Positions 38,470 to 49,132 of a DNA stretch of 64,000 nt are shown here, piece by piece. Under the pieces are notes generated by a model that was given only the letters and a program-made list of their open reading frames with translations, had not been told where the DNA came from and made no database searches. Made by a program: the position numbers and the translations under genes. Source of the DNA: Vogesella margarita (lineage in GTDB: Bacteria; Pseudomonadota; Gammaproteobacteria; Burkholderiales; Chromobacteriaceae); NCBI RefSeq assembly GCF_028548475.1, contig NZ_JAQQLE010000001.1, forward strand, positions 124,001-188,000, given 5' to 3'. The number at the start of each line of letters is the position of its first letter. The stretch's first letter is position 1.

Positions 38470-39513
38470 ATGATCAAGGTGGGTATCGTTGGCGGCACCG
38501 GGTACACCGGCGTAGAGCTTTTGCGTCTGTTGGCCAACCATCCTTCGGCCAAGGTAACCGCGGTCACCTCGCGCAAGGAAGCGGGGATGACGGTCGCCGA
38601 GATGTTCCCGTCGCTGCGCGGCCGTGTCGATGTCGCGTTTTCCACGCCGGATGAAACCGACCTGAAAGCCTGCGACGTGGTGTTTTTCGCCACACCGCAC
38701 GGGGTGGCGATGGCGCAGGCGCGCGAGCTGCTGGACGCCGGCGTCAAGGTCATCGACCTCGCTGCCGATTTCCGCCTGAAAGACCCGGCCGAGTTCGCCA
38801 AGTGGTACGCGATGGAGCACAGCTGCACCGACCTGCTGGCCGAGGCGGTCTACGGTCTGCCGGAGGTGAATCGCGACGCGATCAAGAGCGCGCGCCTGAT
38901 CGGCATGGCCGGCTGCTACCCGACCTCGGTGCAGCTGGGTCTGTTGCCGCTGCTGGAGGGCGGCAAGCAGTATGTCGAAACCACCACCCTGATCGCCGAC
39001 TGCAAGTCCGGCGTGTCCGGCGCCGGGCGCAAGGCCGAGGTCGGTACCCTGTTTGCCGAGTCAGCCGACAACTTCAAGGCCTACGGCGTGAAGGGTCACC
39101 GCCACTCGCCGGAGATCGAGCAGGGCCTGTCGCTGATCCACGGCGCGCCGGTGAAGCTGACCTTCGTGCCGCACCTGACACCGATGATTCGCGGCATTCA
39201 TTCCACCATCTACGCCCGCATCAAGCCGGAAGGCCGCGATGTCGATTACCAGCAGCTGTTCGAGCAGCGCTTTGCCGCCGAACCGTTCGTCGATGTGATG
39301 CCGGCCGGCAGCTGCCCGGAAACCCGCTCGGTGCGCGGTGCCAATACCGCGCGTATCGCGGTGCATCGTCCGGGCAATGGCGATTTGCTGGTCATCCTGG
39401 TGGTGGAGGATAATCTGGTGAAAGGGGCGTCCGGCCAGTCGGTGCAGGTGATGAACCTGATGTTCGGGTTGCCGGAAAACGCCGGTCTGGACATCGTGCC
39501 CTTGCTGCCCTGA
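38470..39513 (+). CDS. argC: N-acetyl-gamma-glutamyl-phosphate reductase
   Basis: Third step of arginine synthesis: NADPH-dependent reduction of N-acetylglutamyl phosphate. The 347-residue product has the nucleotide-binding [17 protein letters not shown], the catalytic Cys in [16 protein letters not shown] and the catalytic His region [23 protein letters not shown] precedes the ATG. No other arg genes are nearby. Confidence 0.97.
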   Translation: MIKVGIVGGTGYTGVELLRLLANHPSAKVTAVTSRKEAGMTVAEMFPSLRGRVDVAFSTPDETDLKACDVVFFATPHGVAMAQARELLDAGVKVIDLAADFRLKDPAEFAKWYAMEHSCTDLLAEAVYGLPEVNRDAIKSARLIGMAGCYPTSVQLGLLPLLEGGKQYVETTTLIADCKSGVSGAGRKAEVGTLFAESADNFKAYGVKGHRHSPEIEQGLSLIHGAPVKLTFVPHLTPMIRGIHSTIYARIKPEGRDVDYQQLFEQRFAAEPFVDVMPAGSCPETRSVRGANTARIAVHRPGNGDLLVILVVEDNLVKGASGQSVQVMNLMFGLPENAGLDIVPLLP

Positions 39514-39603
39514 ACTTGAACACTCGCCAGACGACCCAATATCCGACTAAAATAGTAGGATGAAAGGCCGTCTTGCGGCCTGTCCCGTACCGTGAGGCTT
39601 AAA

Positions 39604-39954
39604 ATGACTGCTGCTGCTGAAACCCTGTCCCCGATCAACTTTACCGATAGCGCCTGCGCCAAAGTGCGCGACCTGGTGGCTGAAGAAGGTAATCCTGACC
39701 TGAAACTGCGCGTGTTCGTCACCGGCGGTGGCTGTTCCGGCTTCCAGTACGGTTTTACCTTCGACGAGATCGCCAACGAAGACGACACCACCATCGAGCG
39801 CGAAGGCGTGGTGTTCCTGGTCGACCCGATGAGCTACCAGTATCTGGTCGGCGCCGAAATCGACTACCAGGAAAGCATCGAAGGTTCGCAATTCGTGATC
39901 CGCAATCCGAATGCTGAGACCACTTGTGGCTGCGGTTCGTCCTTTTCGGTATAA
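39604..39954 (+). CDS. erpA: Iron-sulfur cluster insertion protein ErpA
   Basis: A-type carrier that delivers Fe-S clusters to apoproteins. The 116-residue product has the three conserved cysteines in [12 protein letters not shown] and [12 protein letters not shown]. The ATG at 39604 is preferred over the GTG at 39592 because of family length and GAGG upstream. It follows argC by 90 bp and is followed by its own terminator. Confidence 0.93.
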   Translation: MTAAAETLSPINFTDSACAKVRDLVAEEGNPDLKLRVFVTGGGCSGFQYGFTFDEIANEDDTTIEREGVVFLVDPMSYQYLVGAEIDYQESIEGSQFVIRNPNAETTCGCGSSFSV

Positions 39955-39976
39955 GGACGGCATTGCCAGCACCTGA

Positions 39977-40003
39977 AACCCGGACCTGGTGTCCGGGTTT
40001 TTC
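39977..40003 (+). terminator. Terminator of erpA
   Basis: AAACCCGGAC and GTCCGGGTTT arms around CTGGT, followed by TTC. Confidence 0.88.
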
Positions 40004-40021
40004 AACTTCAGGGACCTAACG

Positions 40022-40879
40022 ATGCAAAACAAGATGCCGCCCATCATCCTGCCCAAGATCGACTTCACCCGCGAGTTCGCGTTCAGCGACCAGGAGTTCG
40101 AGCGCATCCGGCAGCTGATCTACAAGGAAGCCGGCATTGCGCTGAACCCGACCAAGAAGGACATGGTCTACGGCCGCCTGGTGCGGCGCATCCGCGAGCT
40201 GAAGCTGAACAGCTTCGCCGCCTACATCGACTTTCTGCAGTCGATCGCCGGCAAGCGCGAGTTCGAGCAGTTCGTCAACGCGCTGACCACCAACCTGACC
40301 TTCTTCTTTCGCGAGGAGCATCACTTCCAGATCCTGGTGGCGCACCTGAAGACGCTGGCCGGCAAGGGCGAGATCACTATCTGGTGTGCGGCGTCGTCGA
40401 CCGGGGAAGAACCGTACTCGATCGCGATCGCGGCGCTGGAAGCGCTGGGCAGTGGCCACCGTATCCAGATCCAGGCTACCGACCTCGATACCAGCGTGCT
40501 GGAGGTTGGCCGCAAGGGCATTTACAGCGCCGACAAGATCTCGCGCCTGCCGGCCGGTCATGCCGCGCGCTATTTCGACAAGCTGCCGGACGGCAACTTC
40601 CAGGCCAAGGCGCAGCTGCGCGAGATGATCACCTTCTCGCGGCTGAACCTGGTCGACGCCAACTGGGCGCAGCGCAAGAGCTTCGACGCGATCTTTTGCC
40701 GCAACGTGATGATCTATTTCGACCGCGACACCCAGCTGGCGGTGCTGAAGAAGTTCCACCCGCTGCTGAAAGCGCACGGTCTGCTGTTCGTAGGCCACTC
40801 CGAGAACTTCTACTTTGCGTCGGACTATTTCACCCTGCGCGGCAAGACGGTGTACGAGCTGGCCCGGGGCAAAGTGTAA
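40022..40879 (+). CDS. cheR: CheR-type chemoreceptor glutamate methyltransferase
   Basis: Uses SAM to methylate glutamates of chemoreceptors. The 285-residue product has an all-alpha N-domain (LNPTKKDMVYGRLVRRIREL), FVNALTTNLTFFFREEHHF, the SAM-binding WCAASSTGEEPYSIAIA and FCRNVMIYFD. The start at 40022 is preceded by AGGGACC. No other chemotaxis gene is nearby, so it is an orphan here and might serve a dispersed or alternative system. It carries GAGGTTGGCCGCAAGGG (40502), read as LEVGRKG. Confidence 0.92.
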   Translation: MQNKMPPIILPKIDFTREFAFSDQEFERIRQLIYKEAGIALNPTKKDMVYGRLVRRIRELKLNSFAAYIDFLQSIAGKREFEQFVNALTTNLTFFFREEHHFQILVAHLKTLAGKGEITIWCAASSTGEEPYSIAIAALEALGSGHRIQIQATDLDTSVLEVGRKGIYSADKISRLPAGHAARYFDKLPDGNFQAKAQLREMITFSRLNLVDANWAQRKSFDAIFCRNVMIYFDRDTQLAVLKKFHPLLKAHGLLFVGHSENFYFASDYFTLRGKTVYELARGKV

Positions 40880-40921
40880 TCACGGATATTTACGCGGGCG
40901 GGGCCCGCGGCAAGGAACAAC

Positions 40922-41308
40922 ATGCAGGAAATGACCCCCTACGAGCTGCTCGGCGGCGCCGGCGTGGTGCGCTGGCTGACCGACCGCTTCTACGACATCA
41001 TGGACAGCGACCCGGCGGTGAAGCCGCTGCGGGACATGCATCCGGCGGACCTGACCGCCTCGCGCGAGAAGCTGTACATGTTCCTCTCCGGCTGGCTGGG
41101 CGGCCCGCCGCTGTTCATGGACACCTTTGGTCATCCGCGCTTGCGACAGCGGCACATGCCGTTCGCGGTGGACGGCGAGGCGCGCGACCAGTGGATGAAA
41201 TGCATGACGCAGGCGGTGAACGAGCTGGTGTGCGAGGACTGGCTGAAGGCCAGGCTACTGGAGGCGTTCTACAATACCGCCGACTTCATGCGCAATCGCG
41301 AAGACTGA
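40922..41308 (+). CDS. Group II truncated haemoglobin
   Basis: A 128-residue 2-on-2 globin. It begins TPYELLGGAGVVRWLTDRFYDIM, has FLSGWLGGPPLFMDTFG and HPRLRQRHMPF with the proximal haem His, and the Trp of helix G (QWMKCMTQAV), all features of the TrHb2 (trHbO) type. Proposed roles in the family are oxygen or nitric-oxide chemistry; none is shown here. AAGGAAC precedes the ATG. It is convergent with folB, with a shared terminator. Confidence 0.92.
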   Translation: MQEMTPYELLGGAGVVRWLTDRFYDIMDSDPAVKPLRDMHPADLTASREKLYMFLSGWLGGPPLFMDTFGHPRLRQRHMPFAVDGEARDQWMKCMTQAVNELVCEDWLKARLLEAFYNTADFMRNRED

Positions 41309-41324
41309 GCGATTTCCTGCCCCG

Positions 41325-41370
41325 AAAAACATTGCGGCCAACCTTGTACCAGGTTGGCCGCAATGTTTTT
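41325..41370. terminator. Bidirectional terminator built from an inverted pair of the dispersed word
   Basis: Perfect 20-bp arms (41325-41344 and 41351-41370) around TGTACC. Each arm holds ATTGCGGCCAACCT or its complement, and the ends are AAAAAC and GTTTTT, so it can serve the globin gene and, on the other strand, folB. Confidence 0.92.
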
Positions 41371-41385
41371 GCCGCGAGCGTAGGG

Positions 41386-41745
41386 TCAGCGCGGACGGTG
41401 GCCGCGTTCGATCATCACGCCGACGTGCTTCACGTCCGGCAGGATGTTGAGCTTGGTGACCGCCACCTTGGTCCACGGCGCGCCGAACTCCTCGCGCACC
41501 ATGCGGGCAATGTGCTCGGCCAGCGCCTCTATCAGCAGGAAATGCTGCTCGGCCAGCGACTGGCGGATGCGTTCCACCACCACGCCGTAGTGGATGGTGT
41601 CGCCAATGTCGTCGCTGTGGCAGGGGACTTCGCTGGGGATGCCGATCTCCAGATCCAGCAAGATAGTCTGGGGCGCCAGGCGCTCCCAGTCATAAACGCC
41701 GATCACTGTCTCGGCGCGCACTTCGCGCAAAAATATGATGTCCAT
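41386..41745 (-). CDS. folB: Dihydroneopterin aldolase
   Basis: Folate synthesis: converts dihydroneopterin to 6-hydroxymethyl-dihydropterin. The 119-residue product starts MDIIFLREVRAETVIGVYDWE (catalytic Glu), has the pterin-binding LIEALAEHIARMV and the catalytic Lys in AVTKLNILPDVKHVGV. It is divergent from plsY, a neighbour pair common in proteobacteria. Confidence 0.95.
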   Translation of the reverse strand: MDIIFLREVRAETVIGVYDWERLAPQTILLDLEIGIPSEVPCHSDDIGDTIHYGVVVERIRQSLAEQHFLLIEALAEHIARMVREEFGAPWTKVAVTKLNILPDVKHVGVMIERGHRPR

Positions 41746-41813
41746 CGCTGCGGGCTTTGGGTTTACTGCCCGATACCGTAAAATGCCAAGTCTTGCATTC
41801 TAGTGGATAAGCC

Positions 41814-42440
41814 ATGACCACAACAGCGTTTGCCTTTATTTTGGGCGCCTACCTGATCGGATCCCTGTCGTTTGCGGTGATCGTCACCCGCCTGATGGGG
41901 ATGGCCGATCCGCGCACCTACGGCTCGAAAAACCCCGGTGCCACCAATGTGCTGCGCTCCGGCAAGAAGCTGGCCGCGGTGCTGACGCTGCTGGGCGATG
42001 GCGTCAAGGGCTGGCTGGCGGTGTTCCTGGTCGCCAGTTTCGGCCCGGCCTACGGCCTGGGCGAGCAGCAGGTCGCCATGGCCGGTCTCGCGGTGCTGTT
42101 CGGCCACATGTGGCCGGTGTTCTTTGGCTTCAAGGGCGGCAAGGGCGTGGCCACTGCGGTGGGCGTGCTGCTGGCCTTCAGTCCGTGGCTGGCGCTGGCG
42201 GCGCTGGCCACCTGGCTGTTCATGGCCTTCGTGGTGAAGATTTCCTCGCTGTCGGCCATCGTCGCCTGCGTGCTGGTGCCGGTGTACGCCTACTTCATCG
42301 TCGGCCCGCAGAGCGTCTACTTCGGCACCTGCATCATCATCGCCATTCTGGTGGTGCACCGCCACAAGTCCAATCTGGTGAACCTGCTTACCGGCACCGA
42401 GGACAAGATCGGCAAGCCGGACGAACAGGGCAAGTCCTGA
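41814..42440 (+). CDS. plsY: Acyl-phosphate:glycerol-3-phosphate acyltransferase PlsY
   Basis: Transfers the acyl chain from acyl-phosphate to glycerol 3-phosphate, first step of phospholipid synthesis, in the inner membrane. The 208-residue protein has about five membrane segments and the three family motifs GSLSF, GSKNPGATNVLR and GHMWPVFFGFKGGKGVAT. The ribosome site is weak (GGATAA). Confidence 0.97.
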   Translation: MTTTAFAFILGAYLIGSLSFAVIVTRLMGMADPRTYGSKNPGATNVLRSGKKLAAVLTLLGDGVKGWLAVFLVASFGPAYGLGEQQVAMAGLAVLFGHMWPVFFGFKGGKGVATAVGVLLAFSPWLALAALATWLFMAFVVKISSLSAIVACVLVPVYAYFIVGPQSVYFGTCIIIAILVVHRHKSNLVNLLTGTEDKIGKPDEQGKS

Positions 42441-42442
42441 AC

Positions 42443-42486
42443 GTTGGCCGCAAACAAAAAGCCTGTCGTCAGCGACAGGCTTTTTT
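42443..42486 (+). terminator. Terminator of plsY, preceded by a copy of the dispersed word
   Basis: AAAAAGCCTGTCG and CGACAGGCTTTTTT arms (42456-42486). GTTGGCCGC (42443-42451) lies between the plsY stop codon and the hairpin but is not part of the stem. The T-rich and A-rich ends allow use from both sides, for plsY and the convergent photolyase gene. Confidence 0.92.
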
Positions 42487-42501
42487 GCGTATTGCGGCAC
42501 C

Positions 42502-43905
42502 TCAATCGCGGGCAAACAGCTTCAGTGCCGCTTCGCGCTGGACCGCGTGGTCGACGATGGGGGCCGGATAGTCGCGGCCGAGCACAAAACCAGGCGGCAG
42601 CGCTTTCGCCAGCCATGGCGCATGGATCGCCTTGTCGTCCAGCGCCGCCAGCTCCGGCACGTAGCGACGGATGAACTGGCCCTTGGCGTCGAACTTTTCC
42701 GATTGCGTCACCGGGTTAAAGATGCGGAAGTAGGGCTGCGCGTCGCAACCGGTGGACGCCGCCCACTGCCAGCCGCCATTGTTGGCCGCCAGATCGAAGT
42801 CCAGCAGCTTCTGCGCGAAATAGGCCTCGCCCCAGCGCCAGTCGACCAGCAGATCCTTGACCAGGAAGCTGGCGGCGATCATGCGCAGCCGGTTGTGCAT
42901 GTAGCCGCTGTGGTTGAGCTGGCGCATCGCGGCGTCCACCAGCGGGTAGCCGGTACGCCCCTCACACCAGGCTTCGAACAGCGCCGTGTCATTGGGGAAG
43001 GGCAGGCCGCGGTATTCCGGCTTGAAGCTGTCGCCGGCCACCGCCGGGAAATGCCACAGCAGCTGCTGGTAGAACTCGCGCCAGATCAGCTCGTTCAACC
43101 AGCACTCCGCGCCTTCCGACGGCTCCACCAGTGCCGCGCGCACCGCCTCGCGCACCGACAGCGTGCCAAAGCGCAGATGCGCGGACAGATAGGACACTCC
43201 CTTCACCGCCGGGAAGTCGCGCAGCGTCTTGTAATGCGCGATGCGGCGGCGGAAGTCGTCCAGCAGCGCCAGCGCGCCGCTGCGCCCGGTCTGCACCCGC
43301 AGCCCGTCCAGTGTCGCCTCGCCGAAACCCAGCTCCGCCAGTGTCGGCAGCGGGCGCAGTGCGTCCGGCGTCGCCAGTGCGCCGCGCAAGGCGGTACTGA
43401 CCTCCGCCGCAAGTGCCGGGTGAAAGCTCTGCCGCCAGCGCTTCATATAAGGGGTGTACACCGTGTACGGCTTGCCTTGGCCGGTGAGCAGCTGGTCCTG
43501 CTCGAAGATCACCGTATCCTTGTACAGCTGCAGCTGGCCAAGGTTGGCCGCAAGCTGTGCCGCCACCTCCTCATCGCGCTGCCGCGCGTACGGTTCGTAG
43601 TCGCGGTTGGTGTAGACGCTGCTGCACCCCAGCTCGCGCGCCAGCGCCGGGATCTCGTGCACCGGATCGCCATCCCGCCACAGCAGCTCGCCACCGGCGT
43701 CGCGCAGCGCCTGCTGCAACTCCGTCAGGGCGGCATGGATGAAGACCAGGCGTTTGTCGTCCGGCGGCAGGCTGGCCAGAATCCGGCGATCGAACACGAA
43801 CACGCAATGTACGCTGGCGCCGCTGCGCAAGGCAGCATTCAGCGCCGCGTTGTCACTGGCGCGCAAATCGCGGCGAAACCACATCAGAACGCTTGCTTGG
43901 CTCAT
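42502..43905 (-). CDS. phrB: Deoxyribodipyrimidine photolyase (class I CPD photolyase)
   Basis: Light-driven repair of cyclobutane pyrimidine dimers with FAD. The 467-residue product begins with the antenna-domain start VLMWFRRDLRASDNAAL and has the FAD/DNA-binding half with LRFGTLSVREAV, LIWREFYQQLLWHFP, YPLVDAAMRQLNHSGYMHNR and NGGWQWAASTGCDAQPYFRIFNP (kept here in shorter parts). Two copies of the dispersed word lie inside (42781 and 43543), the second as the full CAAGGTTGGCCGCAA, read in the gene as LAANLGQ. Confidence 0.95.
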   Translation of the reverse strand: MSQASVLMWFRRDLRASDNAALNAALRSGASVHCVFVFDRRILASLPPDDKRLVFIHAALTELQQALRDAGGELLWRDGDPVHEIPALARELGCSSVYTNRDYEPYARQRDEEVAAQLAANLGQLQLYKDTVIFEQDQLLTGQGKPYTVYTPYMKRWRQSFHPALAAEVSTALRGALATPDALRPLPTLAELGFGEATLDGLRVQTGRSGALALLDDFRRRIAHYKTLRDFPAVKGVSYLSAHLRFGTLSVREAVRAALVEPSEGAECWLNELIWREFYQQLLWHFPAVAGDSFKPEYRGLPFPNDTALFEAWCEGRTGYPLVDAAMRQLNHSGYMHNRLRMIAASFLVKDLLVDWRWGEAYFAQKLLDFDLAANNGGWQWAASTGCDAQPYFRIFNPVTQSEKFDAKGQFIRRYVPELAALDDKAIHAPWLAKALPPGFVLGRDYPAPIVDHAVQREAALKLFARD

Positions 43906-44208
43906 GGTTTTGACAGATTTATGTGTGAAAAAACAACAGATATTCAGGCTGTGCTTGATTGTGTTGCGAAAAGGAGACTGATGTTGTTTTTGTGTTTATC
44001 AAATAAAAACAATGGCTTGTGTTGTTTTTGCCTGGGGTTTTTCGTCGCCGGCAACACAAATGCGTAAAGCGCTTTTGTTTTTTTGCAACGCCCCGCTGTA
44101 TATTGCCATCCAGAAACCGCCGCCTAATCGCGGTGGTCAATACAGCCCCGCCGGGCCACAGGCTCTGGCAAAACACGGGCAGTGTACATGACCTCGAAAG
44201 GAACACAC
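43906..44208. promoter_or_regulatory. AT-rich divergent control region of phrB and the porin gene
   Basis: 303 bp, much more AT-rich than its surroundings. A porin promoter candidate is TTGTTT (44075-44080), 18 bp, TATATT (44099-44104), which leaves a leader of about 100 nt. The palindromic arms TTGTGTTG (44017-44024) and CAACACAA (44052-44059) could form a hairpin. A short ORF with a good ribosome site lies at 43981-44067. Confidence 0.5.
43981..44067 (+). CDS. Possible 28-residue Cys-rich peptide upstream of the porin
   Basis: ATG at 43981 with AAAAGGAG at 43969-43976, a strong ribosome site at good distance. The peptide is hydrophobic and Cys-rich (starts MLFLCLSNKNN, contains GLCCFCLGFFVAG). 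It lies upstream of the proposed porin promoter, so it would need its own promoter; none is clear. Could be chance in AT-rich DNA. Confidence 0.2.
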   Translation: MLFLCLSNKNNGLCCFCLGFFVAGNTNA

Positions 44209-45171
44209 ATGAAGAAGCTGATCGTTCTGGCTACTCTGGCTGCGCTGCCAGCTGCTGCAATGGCTGACGTTGTTATCTCCGGTAACCTGGCTGTTGGTAT
44301 CGTGAATACCAAAGAATCCGGCAAGGGTTCCCTGACTACCGAAAATCGCACTTCCGGCGAGATCAAGTTCGCTGGCAAAGAAGACCTGGGCAACGGCCTG
44401 AAATCCATCTGGCAGATCGCTACCAAGGTTGATCTGGCTGACTCCAAAGACGAAAGCGCTGCTGCTGCTAACGCTTGGGGTACTCGTGAGTCCTTCGTTG
44501 GTCTGCAAGGTGACTTCGGTACCGTGAAACTGGGTAACATCTACGACCTGCCAACTTCCGGTCAGCTGGCTATCTTTGAAGACCTGTCGGCTACTTACGA
44601 CTCCGCTATCTACGACCAAGGCACTCGTGTAAACAACACCATCGCCTACGTTACTCCATCGATCGCTGGCTTTACCGCTACTGTTCAGCACTCCTTCGGC
44701 GCTTCCAAAGATGCAGAAGCGAATAAAGAGCATGCACAGACCCTGAGCCTGGCCTACGAAGGTGAAGGCTTTGGCGTGTCCTACGACGGTCGTCGTACCA
44801 AGGATGCTGATCTGAACAAGACTGGCAAGCTGCACGAACTGAATGCTAACGTATCGCTGGATGCACTGAGCCTGGTGGCTGGTTATGCTCACGCTAAAGA
44901 AGCTGATGGCGCCAAGCGTAGCGGTTACGGTCTGTCCGCTTCTTACGCTATGGGCAACCTGACTCCGAAGTTCGGCTTCTGGAAAGAAGGCGATCTGAAA
45001 GAAGCTGACGGCGACAAGATCAACGACGGCCACAAGGCTTACACCGTTGGTGTTGAATACGCCCTGTCCAAGCGCACTCGCGCTGGCGCCCAGATCACCA
45101 AAGTTAACTACGACGATAACGATGCAGGTTCCCTGCGTCGCGCCATGGTTTACCTTGGTACCAAGTTCTAA
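44209..45171 (+). CDS. Gram-negative outer-membrane porin
   Basis: A 320-residue trimeric-type general porin of the betaproteobacterial family. Signal peptide MKKLIVLATLAALPAAAMA with cleavage before DVVISGNLAVG; the chain shows alternating beta-strand pattern, the constriction-loop region and the C-terminal Phe (VYLGTKF) that is needed for outer-membrane insertion. AAAGGAAC precedes the ATG. Codon use is strongly biased (GCT, GGT, AAC) and lower in GC than the neighbours, typical of very high expression. It is flanked by an AT-rich promoter region and a terminator. Substrate range is not readable. Confidence 0.93.
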   Translation: MKKLIVLATLAALPAAAMADVVISGNLAVGIVNTKESGKGSLTTENRTSGEIKFAGKEDLGNGLKSIWQIATKVDLADSKDESAAAANAWGTRESFVGLQGDFGTVKLGNIYDLPTSGQLAIFEDLSATYDSAIYDQGTRVNNTIAYVTPSIAGFTATVQHSFGASKDAEANKEHAQTLSLAYEGEGFGVSYDGRRTKDADLNKTGKLHELNANVSLDALSLVAGYAHAKEADGAKRSGYGLSASYAMGNLTPKFGFWKEGDLKEADGDKINDGHKAYTVGVEYALSKRTRAGAQITKVNYDDNDAGSLRRAMVYLGTKF

Positions 45172-45194
45172 TCATCGCTTGATGCTTTGATCTG

Positions 45195-45221
45195 AAAAGG
45201 CTGCTTCGGCAGCCTTTTTTC
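45195..45221 (+). terminator. Terminator of the porin gene
   Basis: AAAAGGCTGC-TTCG-GCAGCCTTTTTT, a UUCG tetraloop hairpin with a T run. Confidence 0.96.
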
Positions 45222-45305
45222 ATTGCAGTTGCCACGCAAAGCAGCAGCGCTAGCTGCAATATCATCATTTGTTGCGCCACCATGAATCCCGCCCCGTTTT
45301 CTTCG

Positions 45306-45311
45306 TATAAT
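45306..45311 (+). promoter_or_regulatory. Candidate -10 box for pilBCD
   Basis: TATAAT 30 bp before the pilB start; the -35 position (TGAATC) is poor. Confidence 0.35.
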
Positions 45312-45340
45312 CCCCCCATCCTTTTCTGGCGAATAATGTC

Positions 45341-47044
<1,704 letters not shown>

Positions 47045-47060
47045 CAGACAAGCGATCACT

Positions 47061-48278
47061 ATGCCCACGCCAAGCAAGAAGCCGCCTTCCCATGCCTTTG
47101 TCTGGGAAGGGCGCGACCGGGCCGGCAAGGCCATCCGCGGCGAGATCCGAGCCGAGTCGGAAACCGTCGCCCGTGCCCAACTGCGGCGGCAAGGGGTCAT
47201 CCCGACCAAGCTGAAAAAGCGCAGCGCCAGTCTGCGCCAGCGCATCACCGAAAAGGATGTGGCGCTGTTTACCCGCCAGTTGGCGACGATGATGAAGGCC
47301 GGCGTGCCGCTGCTGCAGGCCTTCGACATCGCGGCCAGGGGCCACAGCAATGCCGCCTTTGTGCGCATCCTGCTGGATGTGCGCTCGGAGGTCGAGTCCG
47401 GCAGCAACCTGGCCGATGCCTTTCGCAAGTATCCGCTGTATTTCGACAAGCTGTTCTGCAACCTGATCGCCGCCGGCGAGGCGGGTGGGGTGCTGGATGC
47501 GCTGCTGGACAAGCTGGCGACCTACAAGGAGAAGGTGATCGCCATCAAGGGTAAGATCAAGTCAGCAATGATCTATCCGGCGGCGATTATCGCCACCGCC
47601 TTCATCATTACCGCGGTGATCCTGATCTATGTGATTCCGGCGTTCAAGGAGCTGTTCTCCAGCTTCGGTGCCGACCTGCCGGCGCCGACGCAGATCGTGA
47701 TCTGGCTGTCCGATCTGTTTGTCGAGTACTGGTGGATGGTGTTCGGCTCCATCGCGGTGGTGATCATCGGCACCGTTAAGCTGTACCAGCGCTCGACCAA
47801 GATGCAGGTGGCGCTGGACCGTTTCGTGCTGAAGGTGCCGGTGATCGGCGACGTGGTGCGCAAGGCGACCATCGCGCGCTGGGCGCGGACGCTGTCGACG
47901 CTATTTACCGCCGGCGTGCCGTTGGTGGAAGCGCTGGACTCGGTGGCGGGCGCGGCCGGCAACCAGGTGTACGCCGATGCCACCAAGGTCATCCAGTCGG
48001 ACGTCAGCGCCGGCTCGACTCTCAACAACTCGATGCAACGCTCCAACCTGTTTCCCAATATGGTGCTGCAGATGACCTCGATCGGCGAGGAGTCCGGCTC
48101 ACTCGACTCCATGCTGGACAAGGTGGCGGATTTTTATGAAGACGAAGTCGACAATGCGGTGGCGTCGCTGTCCAGCCTGCTGGAGCCGATGATCATGATC
48201 ATTCTCGGCGTGCTGATTGGTGGCTTGGTGATCGCGATGTACATGCCGATCTTCCAGATGGGACAGGTGGTCGGTTGA
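47061..48278 (+). CDS. pilC: Type IV pilus inner-membrane platform protein PilC
   Basis: Polytopic platform protein that couples PilB to the pilin fibre. The 405-residue product has two T2SSF domains, each with the LFTRQLATMMKAGVPLLQAF / WARTLSTLFTAGVPLVEAL type repeat, and three long membrane helices (near 165-190, 220-240 and 375-398). This is PilC/PilG in the platform sense, not the Neisseria adhesin named PilC. Its last four bases overlap the pilD start (ATGA). Confidence 0.96.
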   Translation: MPTPSKKPPSHAFVWEGRDRAGKAIRGEIRAESETVARAQLRRQGVIPTKLKKRSASLRQRITEKDVALFTRQLATMMKAGVPLLQAFDIAARGHSNAAFVRILLDVRSEVESGSNLADAFRKYPLYFDKLFCNLIAAGEAGGVLDALLDKLATYKEKVIAIKGKIKSAMIYPAAIIATAFIITAVILIYVIPAFKELFSSFGADLPAPTQIVIWLSDLFVEYWWMVFGSIAVVIIGTVKLYQRSTKMQVALDRFVLKVPVIGDVVRKATIARWARTLSTLFTAGVPLVEALDSVAGAAGNQVYADATKVIQSDVSAGSTLNNSMQRSNLFPNMVLQMTSIGEESGSLDSMLDKVADFYEDEVDNAVASLSSLLEPMIMIILGVLIGGLVIAMYMPIFQMGQVVG

Positions 48279-49132
48279 TGCTGGGACTATTGGCGGAGCT
48301 GCCATTCGGTGGCCAGGTGGCGGTTGCGGCATTGCTGGGGCTGCTGCTCGGCAGTTTTCTCAACGTGGTGATCTATCGTCTTCCCTTGATGCTGGAACGG
48401 CGCTGGGCGGCGGAGTGCGCGCAGTGGCAGGGCAGCGAAGTGGCCGAGCAGCCGCCGTTCAACCTGCTGGTGCCGGCGTCGGCCTGTCCGCATTGCCAGG
48501 CGCCGATCCGCGCGTGGCAGAACATCCCGTTGTTGAGCTTTTTGTGGCAGCGCGGTCGGTGCAGTCATTGCCGGGCGCCGATTTCCTGGCGTTATCCGCT
48601 GGTGGAGCTGGCCAGCGGCCTGCTGTTTGCCGGCTTTGCCTGGCAGGACGGCTTGTCGGGCTGGTGGCTGGTGGCGTCGCTGTTTTCGGTGACGCTGCTG
48701 ACCCTCGCGCTGATCGATGCCCGTACCCAGCTGTTGCCGGATGACCTGACCCTGCCCTTGCTGTGGGCCGGCCTGCTGTACAACCTGTGGAGTGGCCGGG
48801 TGCCGCTGGCGGATGCGGTCATGGGCGCGGTACTGGGCTACCTGGCATTGTGGTCGGTGTACTGGCTGTTCAAGCTCGTGACCGGCAAGGAAGGCATGGG
48901 CTATGGCGACTTCAAATTGCTGGCGGCGCTGGGTGCCTGGCTGGGCTGGATGCTGTTGCCGCTGGTGATCCTGCTGTCGTCGGTGCTGGGCGCGGTGTTC
49001 GGCATCCTGTTGCTGCTGCTGTCGAAACATGAAAAAGGCCAGACCATGCCCTTCGGGCCGTATCTGGCGCTGGCTGGCTGGTGTGCCTTCGTATGGGGGC
49101 CTGCCATCATGCAGTGGTATCTCGGTGTCTAG
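48275..49132 (+). CDS. pilD: Prepilin peptidase PilD
   Basis: Membrane aspartic peptidase that removes the leader of prepilins and methylates the new N-terminus. The 285-residue product has the cytoplasmic tetracysteine loop (CPHCQAP and CSHCRAP), and the two catalytic Asp sites in ALIDARTQLLPD and GYGDFKLLAALGAWLG. Eight membrane segments are expected. It overlaps pilC and coaE at its ends. Confidence 0.96.
   Translation: MMLGLLAELPFGGQVAVAALLGLLLGSFLNVVIYRLPLMLERRWAAECAQWQGSEVAEQPPFNLLVPASACPHCQAPIRAWQNIPLLSFLWQRGRCSHCRAPISWRYPLVELASGLLFAGFAWQDGLSGWWLVASLFSVTLLTLALIDARTQLLPDDLTLPLLWAGLLYNLWSGRVPLADAVMGAVLGYLALWSVYWLFKLVTGKEGMGYGDFKLLAALGAWLGWMLLPLVILLSSVLGAVFGILLLLLSKHEKGQTMPFGPYLALAGWCAFVWGPAIMQWYLGV

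Noticed and set aside
44209-45171. Low-GC, codon-biased porin gene as horizontally acquired
   Set aside because: The bias (GCT, GGT, AAC, CTG) is that of very highly expressed genes and is shared with rplM and rpsI; no mobile element flanks it.
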